Assembly (NCBI GenBank): GCA_963971285.1
Contig: OZ020250.1
Span: 11,020,499 to 11,084,498, forward strand
Source of the DNA: Astropecten irregularis
Lineage: Eukaryota > Echinodermata > Asteroidea > Paxillosida > Astropectinidae
Direction: 5' to 3'
DNA: 64,000 nt
How positions within the stretch are numbered: position 1 is the first letter of the stretch; each line of letters opens with the position of its first letter. The notes beneath the pieces are model-generated. The model saw only the letters and a program-made list of their open reading frames with translations. It was not told the origin of the DNA and did no database searches. Shown here in pieces: positions 44,201 to 57,420 of this stretch. Made by a program: the position numbers and the translations under genes.

Positions 44201-45437
44201 CTCAAAGCTCAAGGCTCAGAGCTCAAAGCTCAAAGCTCAAAGCTCAAAGCTCAAAGCTCAAAGCTCAAAGCTCAAAGCTCAAGGCTCAGAGCTCAAAGCT
44301 CAAGGCTCAAAGCTCAAAGCTCAAAGCTCAAGGCTCAGAGCTCAAACCATGAAACTCAAAGCATTGAAGCTTAAAGTTCGCAGCTCACAGCTCAAAGCTC
44401 AAGGCTCAGAGCTCAAAACTCAAGGCTCAGAGCTCAAAGTTCAAAGCTCAAAGCTCAAAGGTCAAAGCTCAGAGCTCAAAACTCAAAGCATGAAACTCAA
44501 AGCATTGAAGCTCACCGCTCACAGCTAAAAGTTCAACGCACATAGCTCGAAGCTCGAGGCTCAAAGCTCAAAGCTCAAAGCTCAAAGCTCAAAGCTCAAA
44601 GCATGAAGCTCAAAGCTCATAGCTCATAGCTCAAAGCTCAGAGCTCAAAGCTTGAAGCTCAAAGGCCAAGGCTCAGAGCTCAAATCTCAAAGCTCAAAGC
44701 ATGTAGCTCACAGCTCACATCTCAAAGCTCACAGTTCACAGCTCAAGGCTCGGAGCTCAAAGCTCGTAGCTCAAAGCATGAAGCTCAAAGCTCAAGGCTC
44801 AAAGCTCAAAGCTCAAAGCTCAGAGCTCAAAGCTCAAAGCTCAAAGCATGAAGCTCAAAGCTCAAAGCTCAAGGCTCAAAGCTCAAAGCTCAAAGCTCAG
44901 AGCTCAAAACTCAAGGCTAAGAGCTCAAAGTTCAAACAGCTCAAAGCTCAAAGGTCAAAGCTCATAGCTCAAAACTCAGATCTCAAAGCTCAGAGCTCAA
45001 AGCATGTAGCTCACAGCCCAAAGCTCACAGCTCAAAGCACAAAGCTCAAAGCTCAAAGCTCAAGGGTCAGAGCTCAAAGCTCAAGGCTCAAAGCATGTAG
45101 CTCACAGCTCAAAGCTCACAGCTCAAAGCTCAAAGCTCAAAGCTCAAAGCATGAAGCTCAAAGCTCAAAGCTCAAATCTCAAGGCTCAAGGCTCAAGGCT
45201 CAGAGCTCAAAGTTCAAAGCTCAAAGCTCAAAGGTCAAAGCTCAGAGCTCAAAACTCAAAGCATTGAAACTCAAAGCATTGAAGCTTAAAAGCTCACTGC
45301 TCAATGCTGAAAGCTCAAAGCACAAAGCTCAAAGCATGAAGCTCAAAGCTCAAGCCTCAAAGCTCAAAGCTCAAGGCTCAGAGCTCAAAACTGAAGGCTC
45401 AGAGCTCAAACTTCAAAGCTCAAAGCTCAAAGCTCAA

Positions 45438-45457
45438 AGGTCAAAGGTCAAAGGTCG
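45438..45457 (+). promoter_or_regulatory. Exact DR1-type nuclear-receptor half-site triplet within the satellite
   Basis: AGGTCA, one base, AGGTCA, one base, AGGTCG: the first two form a consensus DR1 (AGGTCAAAGGTCA) as bound by RXR heterodimers and HNF4-type receptors. The sequence match is direct; any binding or function is inference. A related pair (AGGTCA then AGGTCG) is at about 46143-46155. Confidence 0.3.
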
Positions 45458-48400
45458 AAGCAAAAAGCATTTGTGCACAAAGCTCAAATCTCAACGCACA
45501 TAGCTCAAAGCTCAAGGCTCAAAGCTCAAAGCTCAAAGCTCAAAGCTCAAAGCTCAAAGCATGAAGCTCAAAGCTCAAGGCTCAAAGCTCAAAGCTCAAA
45601 GCTCAGAGCTCAAAACTCAAGGCTAAGAGCTCAAAGTTCAAACAGCTCAAAGCTCAAAGGTCAAAGCTCATAGCTCAAAACTCAGATCTCAAAGCTCAGA
45701 GCTCAAAGCATGTAGCTCACAGCCCAAAGCTCACAGCTCAAAGCACAAAGCTCAAAGCTCAAAGCTCAAGGGTCAGAGCTCAAAGCTCAAGGCTCAAAGC
45801 ATGTAGCTCACAGCTCAAAGCTCACAGCTCAAAGCTCAAAGCTCAAAGCTCAAAGCATGAAGCTCAAAGCTCAAAGCTCAAATCTCAAGGCTCAAGGCTC
45901 AAGGCTCAGAGCTCAAAGTTCAAAGCTCAAAGCTCAAAGGTCAAAGCTCAGAGCTCAAAACTCAAAGCATTGAAACTCAAAGCATTGAAGCTTAAAAGCT
46001 CACTGCTCAATGCTGAAAGCTCAAAGCACAAAGCTCAAAGCATGAAGCTCAAACTCAAGCCTCAAAGCTCAAAGCTCAAGGCTCAGAGCTCAAAACTGAA
46101 GGCTCAGAGCTCAAACTTCAAAGCTCAAAGCTCAAAGCTCAAAGGTCAAAGGTCGAAGCAAAAAGCATTTGTGCACAAAGCTCAAATCTCAACGCACATA
46201 GCTCAAAGCTCAAGGCTCAAACCTCAAACCTCAAACCTCAAACCTCAAACCTCAAACCTCAATGCATGAAGCTCAAAGCTCATTGCTCATTGCTCAAAGC
46301 TCATAGCTCAAAGCTTGAAGCTCAAAGCTCATAGCTCAAAGCTCAAAGCTCACAGCTCACAGCTCAAAGCTCAAGGCTCAGAGCTCAAAGCTCAAGGCTC
46401 AAAGCATGTAGCTCACAGCTCAAGGCTAAAATCTCAAAGCTCAAAGCTCACAGCTCAAAGCTCAAGGCTCAGAGCTCAAAGCTCAAGGCTCAAAGCATTG
46501 TAGCTCACAGCTCACAGCTCAAAGCTCACAGCTCAAAGCATGAAGCTCAAAGCTCAAAGCTCAAAGCTCAAAGCTCAAGGTTCAAAGCTCAAAGCTCAAA
46601 GCTCAAAGCTCAAGGCTCAAAACTCAACGCAGATACCACAAAGCTCAAGGCTCAAGGTTCAAATCTCAAAGCTCAAGTCTCAAGGTTCAAAGCTCAAAGC
46701 TCAAAGCTCAAAGCTCGAGCAACGCACATAGCTCAAAGCTCAAGGCTCAAGTCTCAAAGCACAAAGCTCAAAGCTAAACGCACACAGTTCACAGCTCAAG
46801 GCTCGGAGCTCAAAGGCTCGTAGCTCAAAGCATGAAGCTCAAAGCTCAAGGCTCAAAGCTCAAAGCTCAAAGCTCAGAGCTCAAAGCTCAAAGCTCAAAG
46901 CATGAAGCTCAAAGCTCAAAGCTCAAGGCTCAAAGCTCAAAGCTCAAAGCTCAAAGCTCAAGGCTCAGAGCTCAAAACTCAAGGCTCAGAGCTCAAAACT
47001 CAAGGCTCAGAGCTCAAAGTTCAAACAGCTCAAAGCTCAAATCTCAAAGGTCAAAGCTCATAGCTCAAAACTCAGATCTCAAAGCATGAAGCTCAAAGCT
47101 CAAAGCTCAAAGCTCAAAGCTCAAAGCTCAAGGCTCAGAGCTCAAAACTCAAGGCTCAGAGCTCAAACTTCAAAGCTCAAAGCTCAAAGCTCAAAGGTCA
47201 AAGCATGAAGCTCAAATCTCAAGGCTCAAATCTCAAGGCTAAAATCTCAAAGCTCAAAGCTCACAGCTCAAAGCTCACAGCTCAAAGCTCAAGGCTCAGA
47301 GCTCAAAGCTCAAGGCTCAAAGCATGTAGCTCACAGCTCAAGGCTAAAATCTCAAAGCTCAAAGCTCACAGCTCAAAGCTCAAGGCTCAGAGCTCAAAGC
47401 TCAAGGCTCAAAGCATGTAGCTCACAGCTCACAGCTCAAAGCTCACAGCTCAAAGCATGAAGCTCAAAGCTCAAAGCTCAAAGTTCAAGGTTCAAAGCTC
47501 AAAGCTCAAAGCTCAAAGCTCAAGGCTCAAAACTCAACGCAGATACCACAAAGCTCAAGGCTCAAGGTTCAAATCTCAAAGCTCAAGTCTCAAGGTTCAA
47601 AGCTCAAAGCTCAAAGCTCAAAGCTCAAAGCTCGAGCAACGCACATAGCTCAAAGCTCAAGGCTCAGGTCTCAAAGCACAAAGCTCAAAGCTAAACGCAC
47701 ACAGTTCACAGCTCAAGGCTCGGAGCTCAAAGCTCGTAGCTCAAAGCATGAAGCTCAAAGCTCAAGGCTCAAAGCTCAAAGCACAAAGCTCAAAGCTCAG
47801 AGCTCAAAGCTCAAAGCATGAAGCTCAAAGCTCAAAGCTCAAGGCTCAAAGCTCAAAGGTCAAAGCTCAAGGCTCAGAGCTCTAAACTCAAGGCTCAGAG
47901 CTCAAAACTCAAGGCTCAGAGCTCAAAGTTCAAACAGCTCAAAGCTCAAATCTCAAAGGTCAAAGCTCAGAGCTCAAAACTCAGAGCTCAAATCTCACAG
48001 CTCAAAGCTCACAGCTCAAAAAGCTCAAAGCTCAAAGCTCACAGGTCAGAGCTCAAATCTCAAGGCTCAAAGCTCAAAGCTCAAAGCTCAAGGCTCAGAG
48101 CTCAAAACTCAAGGCTCAGAGCTCAAAGTTCAAAGCTCAAAGCTCAAAGCTCAAAGGTCAAAGCATGAAGCTCAAAGCTCAAAGCTCAAAGCTTAAACCT
48201 CAAAGCCCAAAGGTCGAAGCAAAAAGCATTTGTGCACAAAGCTCACAGCTCAAAGCTCACAGCTCAAAGCTCAAAGCTCAAGGGTCAGAGCTCAAAGCTT
48301 AAGGCTCAAAGCATGTAGCTCACAGCTCAAAGCTCACAGCTCAGAGCTCAGTTCAAACAGCTCAAAGCTCAAAGCATGAAGCTCAAAGCTCAGAGCTCAA

Positions 48401-51400
48401 GGTTCAAAGCTCAAAGCTCAAAGCTCAAAGCTCAAGGCTCAAAACTCAACGCAGATACCACAAAGCTCAAGGCTCAAGGTTCAAATCTCAAAGCTCAAGT
48501 CTCAAGGTTCAAAGCTCAAAGCTCAAAGCTCAAAGCTCAAAGCTCGAGCAACGCAAATAGCTCAAAGCTCAAGGCTCAAGTCTCAAAGCACAAAGCTCAA
48601 AGCTCAAGGCTCAAAACTCAACGCAGATACCACAAAGCTCAAAGGTCAGAGCTCAAAACTCAAAGCATTGAAACTCAAAGTATTGAAGCTTAAAAGCTCA
48701 CTGCTCAATGCTGAAAGCTCAAAGCACAAAGCTCAAAGCATGAAGCTCAAGGCTCAGAGCTCAAAACTGAAGGCTCAGAGCTCAAACTTCAAAGCTCAAA
48801 GCTCAAAGCTCAAAGGTCAAAGCATGAAGCTCAAATCTCAAGGCTCAAATCTCAAAGCTCAAAGCTCAAAGGTCAAAGCTCAAGGCTCAGAGCTCAAAAC
48901 TCAAGGCTCAGAGCTCAAAGTTCAAACAGCTCAAAGCTCAAAGCATGAAGCTCAAAGCTCAGAGCTCAAGGTTCAAAGCTCAAAGCTCAAAGCTCAAAGC
49001 TCAAGGCTCAAAACTCAACGCAGATACCACAAAGCTCAAGGCTCAAGGTTCAAATCTCAAAGCTCAAGTCTCAAGGTTCAAAGCTCAAAGCTCAAAGCTC
49101 AAAGCTCAAAGCTCGAGCAACGCAAATAGCTCAAAGCTCAAGGCTCAAGTCTCAAAGCACAAAGCTCAAAGCTCAAGGCTCAAAACTCAACGCAGATACC
49201 ACAAAGCTCAAGGCTCAAGGTTCAAATCTCAAAGCTCAAGTCTCAAGGTTCAAAGCTCAAAGCTCAAAGCTCAAAGCTCGAGCAACGCACATAGCTCAAA
49301 GCTCAAGGCTCAAGGCTCAAGGCTCAAAGCTCAAAGCTCAAGGCTCAGAGCTCAAAACTCAAGGCTCAGAGCTCAAAGTTCAAAGCTCAAAGCTCAAAGG
49401 TCAGAGCTCAAAACTCAAAGCATTGAAACTCAAAGCATTGAAGCTTAAAAGCTCACTGCTCAATGCTGAAAGCTCAAAGCACAAAGCTCAAAGCATGAAG
49501 CTCAAAGCTCAAGCCTCAAAGCTCAAAGCTCAAGGCTCAGAGCTCAAAACTGAAGGCTCAGAGCTCAAACTTCAAAGCTCAAAGCTCAAAGCTCAAAGGT
49601 CAAAGCATGAAGCTCAAATCTCAAGGCTCAAATCTCAAGGCTAAAATCTCAAAGCTCAAAGCTCACAGCTCAAAGCTCACAGCTCAAAGCTCAAGGCTCA
49701 GAGCTCAAAGCTCAAGGCTCAAAGCATGTAGCTCACAGCTCAAGGCTAAAATCTCAAAGCTCAAAGCTCACAGCTCAAAGCTCAAGGCTCAGAGCTCAAA
49801 GCTCAAGGCTCAAAGCATGTAGCTCACAGCTCACAGCTCACAGATCACAGCTCAAAGCATGAAGCTCAAAGCTCAAGTCTCAAGGTTCAAAGCTCAAAGC
49901 TCAAAGCTCAAAGCTCGAGCAACGCACATAGCTCAAAGCTCAAGGCTCAAGGCTCAAAGCACAAAGCTCAAAGCTAAACGCACATAGCTCAAAGCTCAAA
50001 GCCCAAAGGTCGAAGCAAAAAGAATTTGTGCACAAAGCTCAAAGCTCAACGCACATAGCTCAAAGCTCAAAGGTCAAAGCTCAAGGCTCAGAGCTCAAAA
50101 CTCAAGGCTCAGAGCTCAAAGTTCAAACAGCTCAAAGCTCAAAGCATGAAGCTCAAAGCTCAGAGCTCAAGGTTCAAAGCTCAAAGCTCAAAGCTCAAAG
50201 CTCAAGGCTCAAAACTCAAAGCTCAAGTCTCAAGGTTCAAAGCTCAAAGCTCAAAGCTCAAAGCTCGAGCAACGCACATAGCTCAAAGCTAAACGCACAC
50301 AGTTCACAGCTCAAGGCTCGGAGCTCAAAGCTCGTAGCTCAAAGCATGAAGCTCAAAGCTCAAGGCTCAAAGCTCAAAGCACAAAGCTCAAAGCTCAGAG
50401 CTCAAAGCTCAAAGCTCAGAGCTCAAAACTCAAGGCTCAGAGCTCAAAGTTCAAAGCTCAAAGGTCAAAGCTCAGAGCTCAAAGCTCAAAGCTTGAAGCT
50501 CAAAGCTCAAAGCTCAAGGCTCAAAGCTCAAAGCTCACAGCTCAAAGCTCAAGGCTTAGAGCTCAAAGCTCAAGGCTCAAAGCATGTAGCTCACAGCTCA
50601 AGGCTAAAATCTCAAAGCTCAAAGCTCACAGCTCAAAGCTCAAGGCTCAGAGCTCAAAGCTCAAGGCTCAAAGCATGTAGCTCACAGCTCACAGCTCACA
50701 GATCACAGCTCAAAGCATGAAGCTCAAAGCTCAAAGCTCAAAGCTCAAGGTTCAAAGCTCAAAGCTCAAAGCTCAAAGCTCGAGCAACGCACATAGCTCA
50801 AAGCTCAAGGCTCAAGGCTCAAAGCACAAAGCTCAAAGCTAAACGCACATAGCTCAAAGCTCAAAGCTCAAAGCTCAAGGCTCAAAGCTCAAAGGTCAAA
50901 GCTCAAGGCTCAGAGCTCAAAACTCAAGGCTCAGAGCTCAAAACTCAAGGCTCAGAGCTCAAAGTTCAAACAGCTCAAAGCTCAAATCTCAAAGGTCAAA
51001 GCTCAGAGCTCAAAACTCAGAGCTCAAATCTCACAGCTCAAAGCTCAAAGCTCACAGCTCAAAAAGCTCAAAGCTCAAAGCTCACATGTCAGAGCTCAAA
51101 TCTCAAGGCTCAAAGCTCAAAGCTCAAAGCTCAAGGCTCAGAGCTCAAAACTCAAGGCTCAGAGCTCAAAGTTCAAAGATCAAAGCTCAAAGCTCAAAGG
51201 TCAAAGCATGAAGCTCAAAGCTCAAAGCTCAAAGCTCAAACCTCAAAGCCCAAAGGTCGAAGCAAAAAGCATTTGTGCACAAAGCTCGCAGCTCAAAGCT
51301 CACAGCTCAAAGATCAAAGCTCAAGGGTCAGAGCTCAAAGCTTAAGGCTCAAAGCATGTAGCTCACAGCTCAAAGCTCACAGCTCAAAGCTCAAATCTCA

Positions 51401-54400
51401 AGGCTCAAGGCTCAAGGCTCAAGGCTCAAAGCTCAAAGCTCAAGGCTCAGAGCTCAAAACTCAAGGCTCAGAGCTCAAAGTTCAAAGCTCAAAGCTCAAA
51501 GGTCAGAGCTCAAAACTCAAAGCATTGAAACTCAAAGTATTGAAGCTTAAAAGCTCACTGCTCAATGCTGAAAGCTCAAAGCACAAAGCTCAAAGCATGA
51601 AGCTCAAGGCTCAGAGCTCAAAACTGAAGGCTCAGAGCTCAAACTTCAAAGCTCAAAGCTCAAAGCTCAAAGGTCAAAGCATGAAGCTCAAATCTCAAGG
51701 CTCAAATCTCAAGGCTAAAATCTCAAAGCTCAAAGCTCACAGCTCAAAGCTCACAGCTCAAAGCGCAAGGCTCAGAGCTCAAAGCTCAAGGCTCAAAGCA
51801 TGTAGCTCACAGCTCAAGGCTAAAATCTCAAAGCTCAAAGCTCACAGCTCAAAGCTCAAGGCTCAGAGCTCAAAGCTCAAGGCTCAAAGCATGTAGCTCA
51901 CAGCTCACAGCTCACAGATCACAGCTCAAAGCATGAAGCTCAAAGCTCAAAGCTCAAAGCTCAAGGTTCAAAGCTCAAAGCTCAAAGCTCAAAGCTCAAG
52001 GCTCAAAACTCAACGCAGATACCACAAAGCTCAAGGCTCAAGGTTCAAATCTCAAAGCTCAAGTCTCAAGGTTCAAAGCTCAAAGCTCAAAGCTCAAAGC
52101 TCGAGCAACGCACATAGCTCAAAGCTCAAGGCTCAAGGCTCAAAGCACAAAGCTCAAAGCTAAACGCACATAGCTCAAAGCTCAAAGCCCAAAGGTCGAA
52201 GCTCAAAGGTCAAAGCTCAAGGCTCAGAGCTCAAAACTCAAGGCTCAGAGCTCAAAGTTCAAACAGCTCAAAGCTCAAAGCATGAAGCTCAAAGCTCAGA
52301 GCTCAAAGCTCAAAGCTCAAAGCATGAAGCTCAAAGCTCATAGCTCAAAGCTCAGAGCTCAAAGCTTGAAGCTCAAAGCCAAAGGCTCAGAGCTCAAATC
52401 TCAAGGCTCAAAGCATGTAGCTCACAGTTCACAGCTCAAGGCTCGGAGCTCAAAGCTCGTAGCTCGGAGTTCAAAGCTCAACGCTCAAAGCTCAAAGCTC
52501 AAAGCTCAAAGCTCAAAGCTCAAAGCTCAAAGCTCAAAGCTCAAAGCATGAAGCTCAAAGCTCAGAGCTCAAGGTTCAAAGCTCAAAGCTCAAAGCTCAA
52601 AGCTCAAGGCTCAAAACTCAACGCAGATACCACAAAGCTCAAGGCTCAAGGTTCAAATCTCAAAGCTCAAGTCTAAAGGTTCAAAGCTCAAAGCTCAAAG
52701 CTCAAAGCTCAAAGCTCGAGCAACGCAAATAGCTCAAAGCTCAAGGCTCAAGTCTCAAAGCACAAAGCTCAAAGCTCAAGGCTCAAAACTCAACGCAGAT
52801 ACCACAAAGCTCAAGGCTCAAGGTTCAAATCTCAAAGCTCAAGTCTCAAGGTTCAAAGCTCAAAGCTCAAAGCTCAAAGCTCAAAGCTCGAGCAACGCAC
52901 ATAGCTCAAAGCTCAAGGCTCAAGGCTCAAGGCTCAAGGCTCAAAGCTCAAAGCTCAAGGCTCAGAGCTCAAAACTCAAGGCTCAGAGCTCAAAGTTCAA
53001 AGCTCAAAGCTCAAAGGTCAGAGCTCAAAACTCAAAGCATTGAAACTCAAAGCATTGAAGCTTAAAAGCTCACTGCTCAATGCTGAAAGCTCAAAGCACA
53101 AAGCTCAAAGCATGAAGCTCAAAGCTCAAGCCTCAAAGCTCAAAGCTCAAGGCTCAGAGCTCAAAACTGAAGGCTCAGAGCTCAAACTTCAAAGCTCAAA
53201 GCTCAAAGCTCAAAGGTCAAAGCATGAAGCTCAAATCTCAAGGCTCAAATCTCAAGGCTAAAATCTCAAAGCTCAAAGCTCACAGCTCAAAGCTCACAGC
53301 TCAAAGCTCAAGGCTCAGAGCTCAAAGCTCAAGGCTCAAAGCATGTAGCTCACAGCTCAAGGCTAAAATCTCAAAGCTCAAAGCTCACAGCTCAAAGCTC
53401 AAGGCTCAGAGCTCAAAGCTCAAGGCTCAAAGCATGTAGCTCACAGCTCACAGCTCACAGATCACAGCTCAAAGCATGAAGCTCAAAGCTCAAGTCTCAA
53501 GGTTCAAAGCTCAAAGCTCAAAGCTCAAAGCTCGAGCAACGCACATAGCTCAAAGCTCAAGGCTCAAGGCTCAAAGCACAAAGCTCAAAGCTAAACGCAC
53601 ATAGCTCAAAGCTCAAAGCCCAAAGGTCGAAGCAAAAAGAATTTGTGCACAAAGCTCAAAGCTCAACGCACATAGCTCAAAGCTCAAAGGTCAAAGCTCA
53701 AGGCTCAGAGCTCAAAACTCAAGGCTCAGAGCTCAAAGTTCAAACAGCTCAAAGCTCAAAGCATGAAGCTCAAAGCTCAGAGCTCAAGGTTCAAAGCTCA
53801 AAGCTCAAAGCTCAAAGCTCAAGGCTCAAAACTCAAAGCTCAAGTCTCAAGGTTCAAAGCTCAAAGCTCAAAGCTCAAAGCTCAAAGCTCGAGCAACGCA
53901 CATAGCTCAAAGCTCAAGGCTCAAGTCTCAAAGCACAAAGCTCAAAGCTAAACGCACACAGTTCACAGCTCAAGGCTCGGAGCTCAAAGCTCGTAGCTCA
54001 AAGCATGAAGCTCAAAGCTCAAGGCTCAAAGCTCAAAGCACAAAGCTCAAAGCTCAGAGCTCAAAGCTCAAAGCTCAGAGCTCAAAACTCAAGGCTCAGA
54101 GCTCAAAGTTCAAAGCTCAAAGGTCAAAGCTCAGAGCTCAAAGCTCAAAGCTTGAAGCTCAAAGCTCAAAGCTCAAGGCTCAAAGCTCAAAGCTCACAGC
54201 TCAAAGCTCAAGGCTCAGAGCTCAAAGCTCAAGGCTCAAAGCATGTAGCTCACAGCTCAAGGCTAAAATCTCAAAGCTCAAAGCTCACAGCTCAAAGCTC
54301 AAGGCTCAGAGCTCAAAGCTCAAGGCTCAAAGCATGTAGCTCACAGCTCACAGCTCACAGATCACAGCTCAAAGCATGAAGCTCAAAGCTCAAAGCTCAA

Positions 54401-55036
54401 AGCTCAAGGTTCAAAGCTCAAAGCTCAAAGCTCAAAGCTCAAGGCTCAAAACTCAACGCAGATACCACAAAGCTCAAGGCTCAAGGTTCAAATCTCAAAG
54501 CTCAAGTCTCAAGGTTCAAAGCTCAACGCTCAAAGCTCAAAGCTCGAGCAACGCACATAGCTCAAAGCTCAAGGCTCAAGGCTCAAAGCACAAAGCTCAA
54601 AGCTAAACGCACATAGCTCAAAGCTCAAAGCTCAAAGCTCAAGGCTCAAAGCTCAAAGGTCAAAGCTCAAGGCTCAGAGCTCAAAACTCAAGGCTCAGAG
54701 CTCAAAACTCAAGGCTCAGAGCTCAAAGTTCAAACAGCTCAAAGCTCAAATCTCAAAGGTCAAAGCTCAGAGCTCAAAACTCAGAGCTCAAATCTCACAG
54801 CTCAAAGCTCAAAGCTCACAGCTCAAAAAGCTCAAAGCTCAAAGCTCACATGTCAGAGCTCAAATCTCAAGGCTCAAAGCTCAAAGCTCAAAGCTCAAGG
54901 CTCAGAGCTCAAAACTCAAGGCTCAGAGCTCAAAGTTCAAAGATCAAAGCTCAAAGCTCAAAGGTCAAAGCATGAAGCTCAAAGCTCAAAGCTCAAAGCT
55001 CAAACCTCAAAGCCCAAAGGTCGAAGCAAAAAGCAT

Positions 55037-55667
55037 TTGTGCACAAAGCTCGCAGCTCAAAGCTCACAGCTCAAAGATCAAAGCTCAAGGGTCAGAGCTC
55101 AAAGCTTAAGGCTCAAAGCATGTAGCTCACAGCTCAAAGCTCACAGCTCAAAGCTCAAATCTCAAGGCTCAAGGCTCAAGGCTCAAGGCTCAAGGCTCAA
55201 AGCTCAAAGCTCAAGGCTCAGAGCTCAAAACTCAAGGCTCAGAGCTCAAAGTTCAAAGCTCAAAGCTCAAAGGTCAGAGCTCAAAACTCAAAGCATTGAA
55301 ACTCAAAGTATTGAAGCTTAAAAGCTCACTGCTCAATGCTGAAAGCTCAAAGCACAAAGCTCAAAGCATGAAGCTCAAGGCTCAGAGCTCAAAACTGAAG
55401 GCTCAGAGCTCAAACTTCAAAGCTCAAAGCTCAAAGCTCAAAGGTCAAAGCATGAAGCTCAAATCTCAAGGCTCAAATCTCAAGGCTAAAATCTCAAAGC
55501 TCAAAGCTCACAGCTCAAAGCTCACAGCTCAAAGCTCAAGGCTCAGAGCTCAAAGCTCAAGGCTCAAAGCATGTAGCTCACAGCTCAAGGCTAAAATCTC
55601 AAAGCTCAAAGCTCACAGCTCAAAGCTCAAGGCTCAGAGCTCAAAGCTCAAGGCTCAAAGCATGTAG
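55037..55667 (+). repeat. Higher-order block, copy at 55.0 kb (repeated at 60954-61584)
   Basis: 631 bp with the same variant order as 60954-61584, offset 5,917 bp. It contains the distinctive GCATTTGTGCACAAAGCTCGCAGC start, the GCATTGAAACTCAAAGTATTGAAGC signature and the 216-bp block. A related copy starts at 51273. Confidence 0.85.
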
Positions 55668-57420
55668 CTCACAGCTCACAGCTCACAGATCACAGCTCAA
55701 AGCATGAAGCTCAAAGCTCAAAGCTCAAAGCTCAAGGTTCAAAGCTCAAAGCTCAAAGCTCAAAGCTCAAGGCTCAAAACTCAACGCAGATACCACAAAG
55801 CTCAAGGCTCAAGGTTCAAATCTCAAAGCTCAAGTCTCAAGGTTCAAAGCTCAAAGCTCAAAGCTCAAAGCTCGAGCAACGCACATAGCTCAAAGCTCAA
55901 GGCTCAAGGCTCAAGGCTCAAAGCACAAAGCTCAAAGCTAAACGCACATAGCTCAAAGCTCAAAGCCCAAAGGTCGAAGCAAAAAGAATTTGTGCACAAA
56001 GCTCAAAGCTCAACGCACATAGCTCAAAGCTCAAAGGTCAAAGCTCAAGGCTCAGAGCTCAAAACTCAAGGCTCAGAGCTCAAAGTTCAAACAGCTCAAA
56101 GCTCAAAGCATGAAGCTCAAAGCTCATAGCTCAAAGCTCAGAGCTCAGAGCTCAAAGCTTGAAGCTCAAAGCCAAAGGCTCAGAGCTCAAATCTCAAGGC
56201 TCAAAGCATGTAGCTCACAGTTCACAGCTCAAGGCTCGGAGCTCAAAGCTCGTAGCTCGGAGTTCAAAGCTCAACGCTCAAAGCTCAAAGCTCAAAGCTC
56301 AAAGCTCAAAGCTCAAAGCTCAAAGCTCAAAGCTCAGAGCTCAAAGTTCAAAGCTCAAAGCATAAAGCTCAAAGCTCAAAGCTCAAGGCCCAAAGCTCAA
56401 AGCTCAAAGCTCAAAGCACAAAGCTCAAAGCTTGAAGCTCAAAGCTCAAAGCTCAAGGCTCAAAGCTCAAAGCTCAAAGCTCAAAGCTCAAAGCTCAAGG
56501 CTCAGAGCTCAAAACTCAAGGCTCAGAGCTCAAAGTTCAAAGCTCAAAGGTCAAAGCTCAGAGCTCAAAGCTCAAAGCTTGAAGCTCAAAGCTCAAAGCT
56601 CAAGGCTCAAAGCTCAAAGCTCACAGCTCAAAGCTCAAGGCTCAGAGCTCAAAGCTCAAGGCTCAAAGCATGTAGCTCACAGCTCACAGCTCACAGATCA
56701 CAGCTCAAAGCATGAAGCTCAAAGCTCAAAGCTCAAAGCTCAAGGTTCAAAGCTCAAAGCTCAAAGCTCAAAGCTCAAGGCTCAAAACTCAACGCAGATA
56801 CCACAAAGCTCAAGGCTCAAGGTTCAAATCTCAAAGCTCAAGTCTCAAGGTTCAAAGCTCAAAGCTCAAAGCTCAAAGCTCGAGCAACGCACATAGCTCA
56901 AAGCTCAAGGCTCAAGGCTCAAAGCACAAAGCTCAAAGCTAAACGCACATAGCTCAAAGCTCAAAGCCCAAAGGTCGAAGCAAAAAGAATTTGTGCACAA
57001 AGCTCAAAGCTCAACGCACATAGCTCAAAGCTCAAAGGTCAAAGCTCAAGGCTCAGAGCTCAAAGGTCAAAGCTCAAGGCTCAGAGCTCTAAACTCAAGG
57101 CTCAGAGCTCAAAACTCAAGGCTCAGAGCTCAAAGTTCAAACAGCTCAAAGCTCAAATCTCAAAGGTCAAAGCTCAGAGCTCAAAACTCAGAGCTCAAAT
57201 CTCACAGCTCAAAGCTCAAAGCTCACAGCTCAAAAAGCTCAAAGCTCAAAGCTCACAGGTCAGAGCTCAAATCTCAAGGCTCAAAGCTCAAAGCTCAAAG
57301 CTCAAGGCTCAGAGCTCAAAACTCAAGGCTCAGAGCTCAAAGTTCAAAGCTCAAAGCTCAAAGCTCAAAGGTCAAAGCATGAAGCTCAAAGCTCAAAGCT
57401 CAAAGCTCAAACCTCAAAGC